Source: Atrichornis clamosus (lineage: Eukaryota; Chordata; Aves; Passeriformes; Menuridae). From it: a stretch of 64,000 nt of DNA. The notes under the pieces were generated by a model. It saw only the letters and a list, made by a program, of their open reading frames with translations, made no database searches and was not told where the DNA came from. How positions within the stretch are numbered: the first letter of the stretch is position 1; each line of letters begins with the position of its first letter. A program made the position numbers and the translations under genes. The stretch spans positions 62,001 to 126,000 of the forward strand of contig WBMZ01002724.1 in the NCBI GenBank assembly GCA_013400975.1, written 5' to 3'. Positions 63,201 through 64,000 of this stretch are shown here, one piece after another.

Positions 63201-64000
63201 CTTTTTATAATCAACACCTTTTCTGATTTGTATGATAGTTTAGACAAAAATTTATACAAATATATAAAAAAGCCATAAGGACAGGAGCTACTTTTGCAGT
63301 TTCCTGTTCCCTTCTTTCCAGTCCAACACTTAAATAAGTACTGAAGAGCAGGTATGGAAAAGGGGGACAATCTATCTTCAAAAACCTTAATCCTGGTGAA
63401 ATTAATAACATCTAAAAATAAAATGGTCATTTATCTTGAAACCTGTGATATTCCTGTGCTTAAAACTAACAAGACATTTAAGTCAAGGGAATTTGTAATT
63501 TCACAAGGCTGTAAATTCTCCGTAATTTGCAAAATTGATGCTGTTATAAAAGTTTCTGTCATAGAGAAAAAAAAAAGCCTAAAGAAAACAACCAGTCCTT
63601 GTATGAAGGTAACATGATGTTCCAACTTCCAGTATTCCAAAAATTTCAAGTAATGCAAATTTTTGCCTCATGCCGTTGTTTTCTGGAACTGATCTGATCC
63701 ATTTGAACTATCTGAGTTGATAACCTTGTAGGAAACAATTTATTTTCTTTTCTTTTTCTTTTTCTAACTTTCTTTTTTAACTTTCTTTTTTTATAATTTC
63801 TTTTCTGCTGTGCTAAATTAATGTCATAGGGAGTTTAACTGTCCAGCTGAAGACAGTACCATCAATAACATGTCATTTCACTTGACATGGAATTTAATAT
63901 TGGACACTTCATGTCTATAAAATAATCTGGATTGGAAATCAAAGGTGGTCTGTCATAGTGATTGAGAATATGAGAATATTGCACTTTTGAATGTATGTTA
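60276..64000. other. Unique AT-rich noncoding DNA to window end
   Basis: No gene or transposon recognised. It is very AT-rich around 61100-61480 (TATATA-like words). A polypyrimidine tract lies at 63741-63808. The longest frame (112 codons, minus, 62525-62863) has no recognisable domain, although it is unusual for this composition. Confidence 0.6.
63741..63808 (-). repeat. Polypyrimidine (CTTTTT)n-like tract
   Basis: T-rich pyrimidine sequence with CTTT/CTTTTT words and a few A interruptions, about 68 bp. On the complementary strand it is an AAAGAAA tract. Confidence 0.75.

Noticed and set aside
1..64000. Prokaryotic operon, phage, integron or defence system
   Set aside because: No dense coding, ribosome-binding sites or bacterial gene families. 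CR1 elements and CpG depletion show vertebrate nuclear DNA.

Overview
The window looks like vertebrate nuclear DNA, and specifically avian. It is AT-rich with few CpGs, and it carries many 5'-truncated CR1-type LINE copies ending in the ATTCTATR-like octamer with the conserved 'GGTTTGGGTTGGAA' tail. It also holds one LTR that I recall as common in songbird genomes, so a passerine is likely (inference from memory, not searched). I see no protein-coding exon of a host gene, no tRNA or rRNA, and nothing prokaryotic. The stretch reads as a gene desert or the inside of a very long intron.

Layout. 1-8.35 kb: unique AT-rich DNA with short simple repeats, including an A28 run. 8.36-8.64 kb: CR1 3' end (+). 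11.7-12.2 kb: degenerate solo LTR (+) with a TATA box. 14.63-14.69 kb: small CR1 scrap (-). 17.18-17.48 kb: CR1 fragment (+), followed within 70 bp by a large tetranucleotide array whose core is 75 perfect GGAC units. That array ends at a single undetermined base (18011), with duplicated sequence on its two sides. 18.1-29.1 kb: unique AT-rich DNA. 29.09-29.70 kb: a CpG-retaining stretch that looks like a conserved noncoding element. 29.77-30.43 kb: CR1 (-). 30.4-41.9 kb: unique DNA with a GC-rich island beside a purine-rich A-rich tract near 39 kb. 41.93-42.11 kb: CR1 tail (-). 45.05-46.77 kb: two abutting CR1 pieces (-) whose ORF2 parts lie in the wrong order for a single insertion. 52.75-53.31 kb: CR1 reverse-transcriptase core (-). 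56.78-56.97 kb and 59.62-60.28 kb: CR1 3' ends (-). 60.3-64 kb: unique AT-rich DNA.

The recognisable coding remnants are all CR1 ORF2 pieces (endonuclease/RT linker, RT, C-terminal domain). They are broken by stops and frameshifts, and in two copies RT active-site aspartates are replaced, so none is functional. Recognised interspersed repeats cover roughly 5 kb, about 8% of the window, which is ordinary for a bird. Eight of the ten CR1 pieces lie on the minus strand.

I did not find a convincing undescribed biological system. The items most worth a second look are the perfect CpG-dense GGAC array with the suspected false duplication at base 18011, the candidate conserved element near 29.4 kb with its 9-bp hairpin, and the out-of-order CR1 pair near 46.4 kb.
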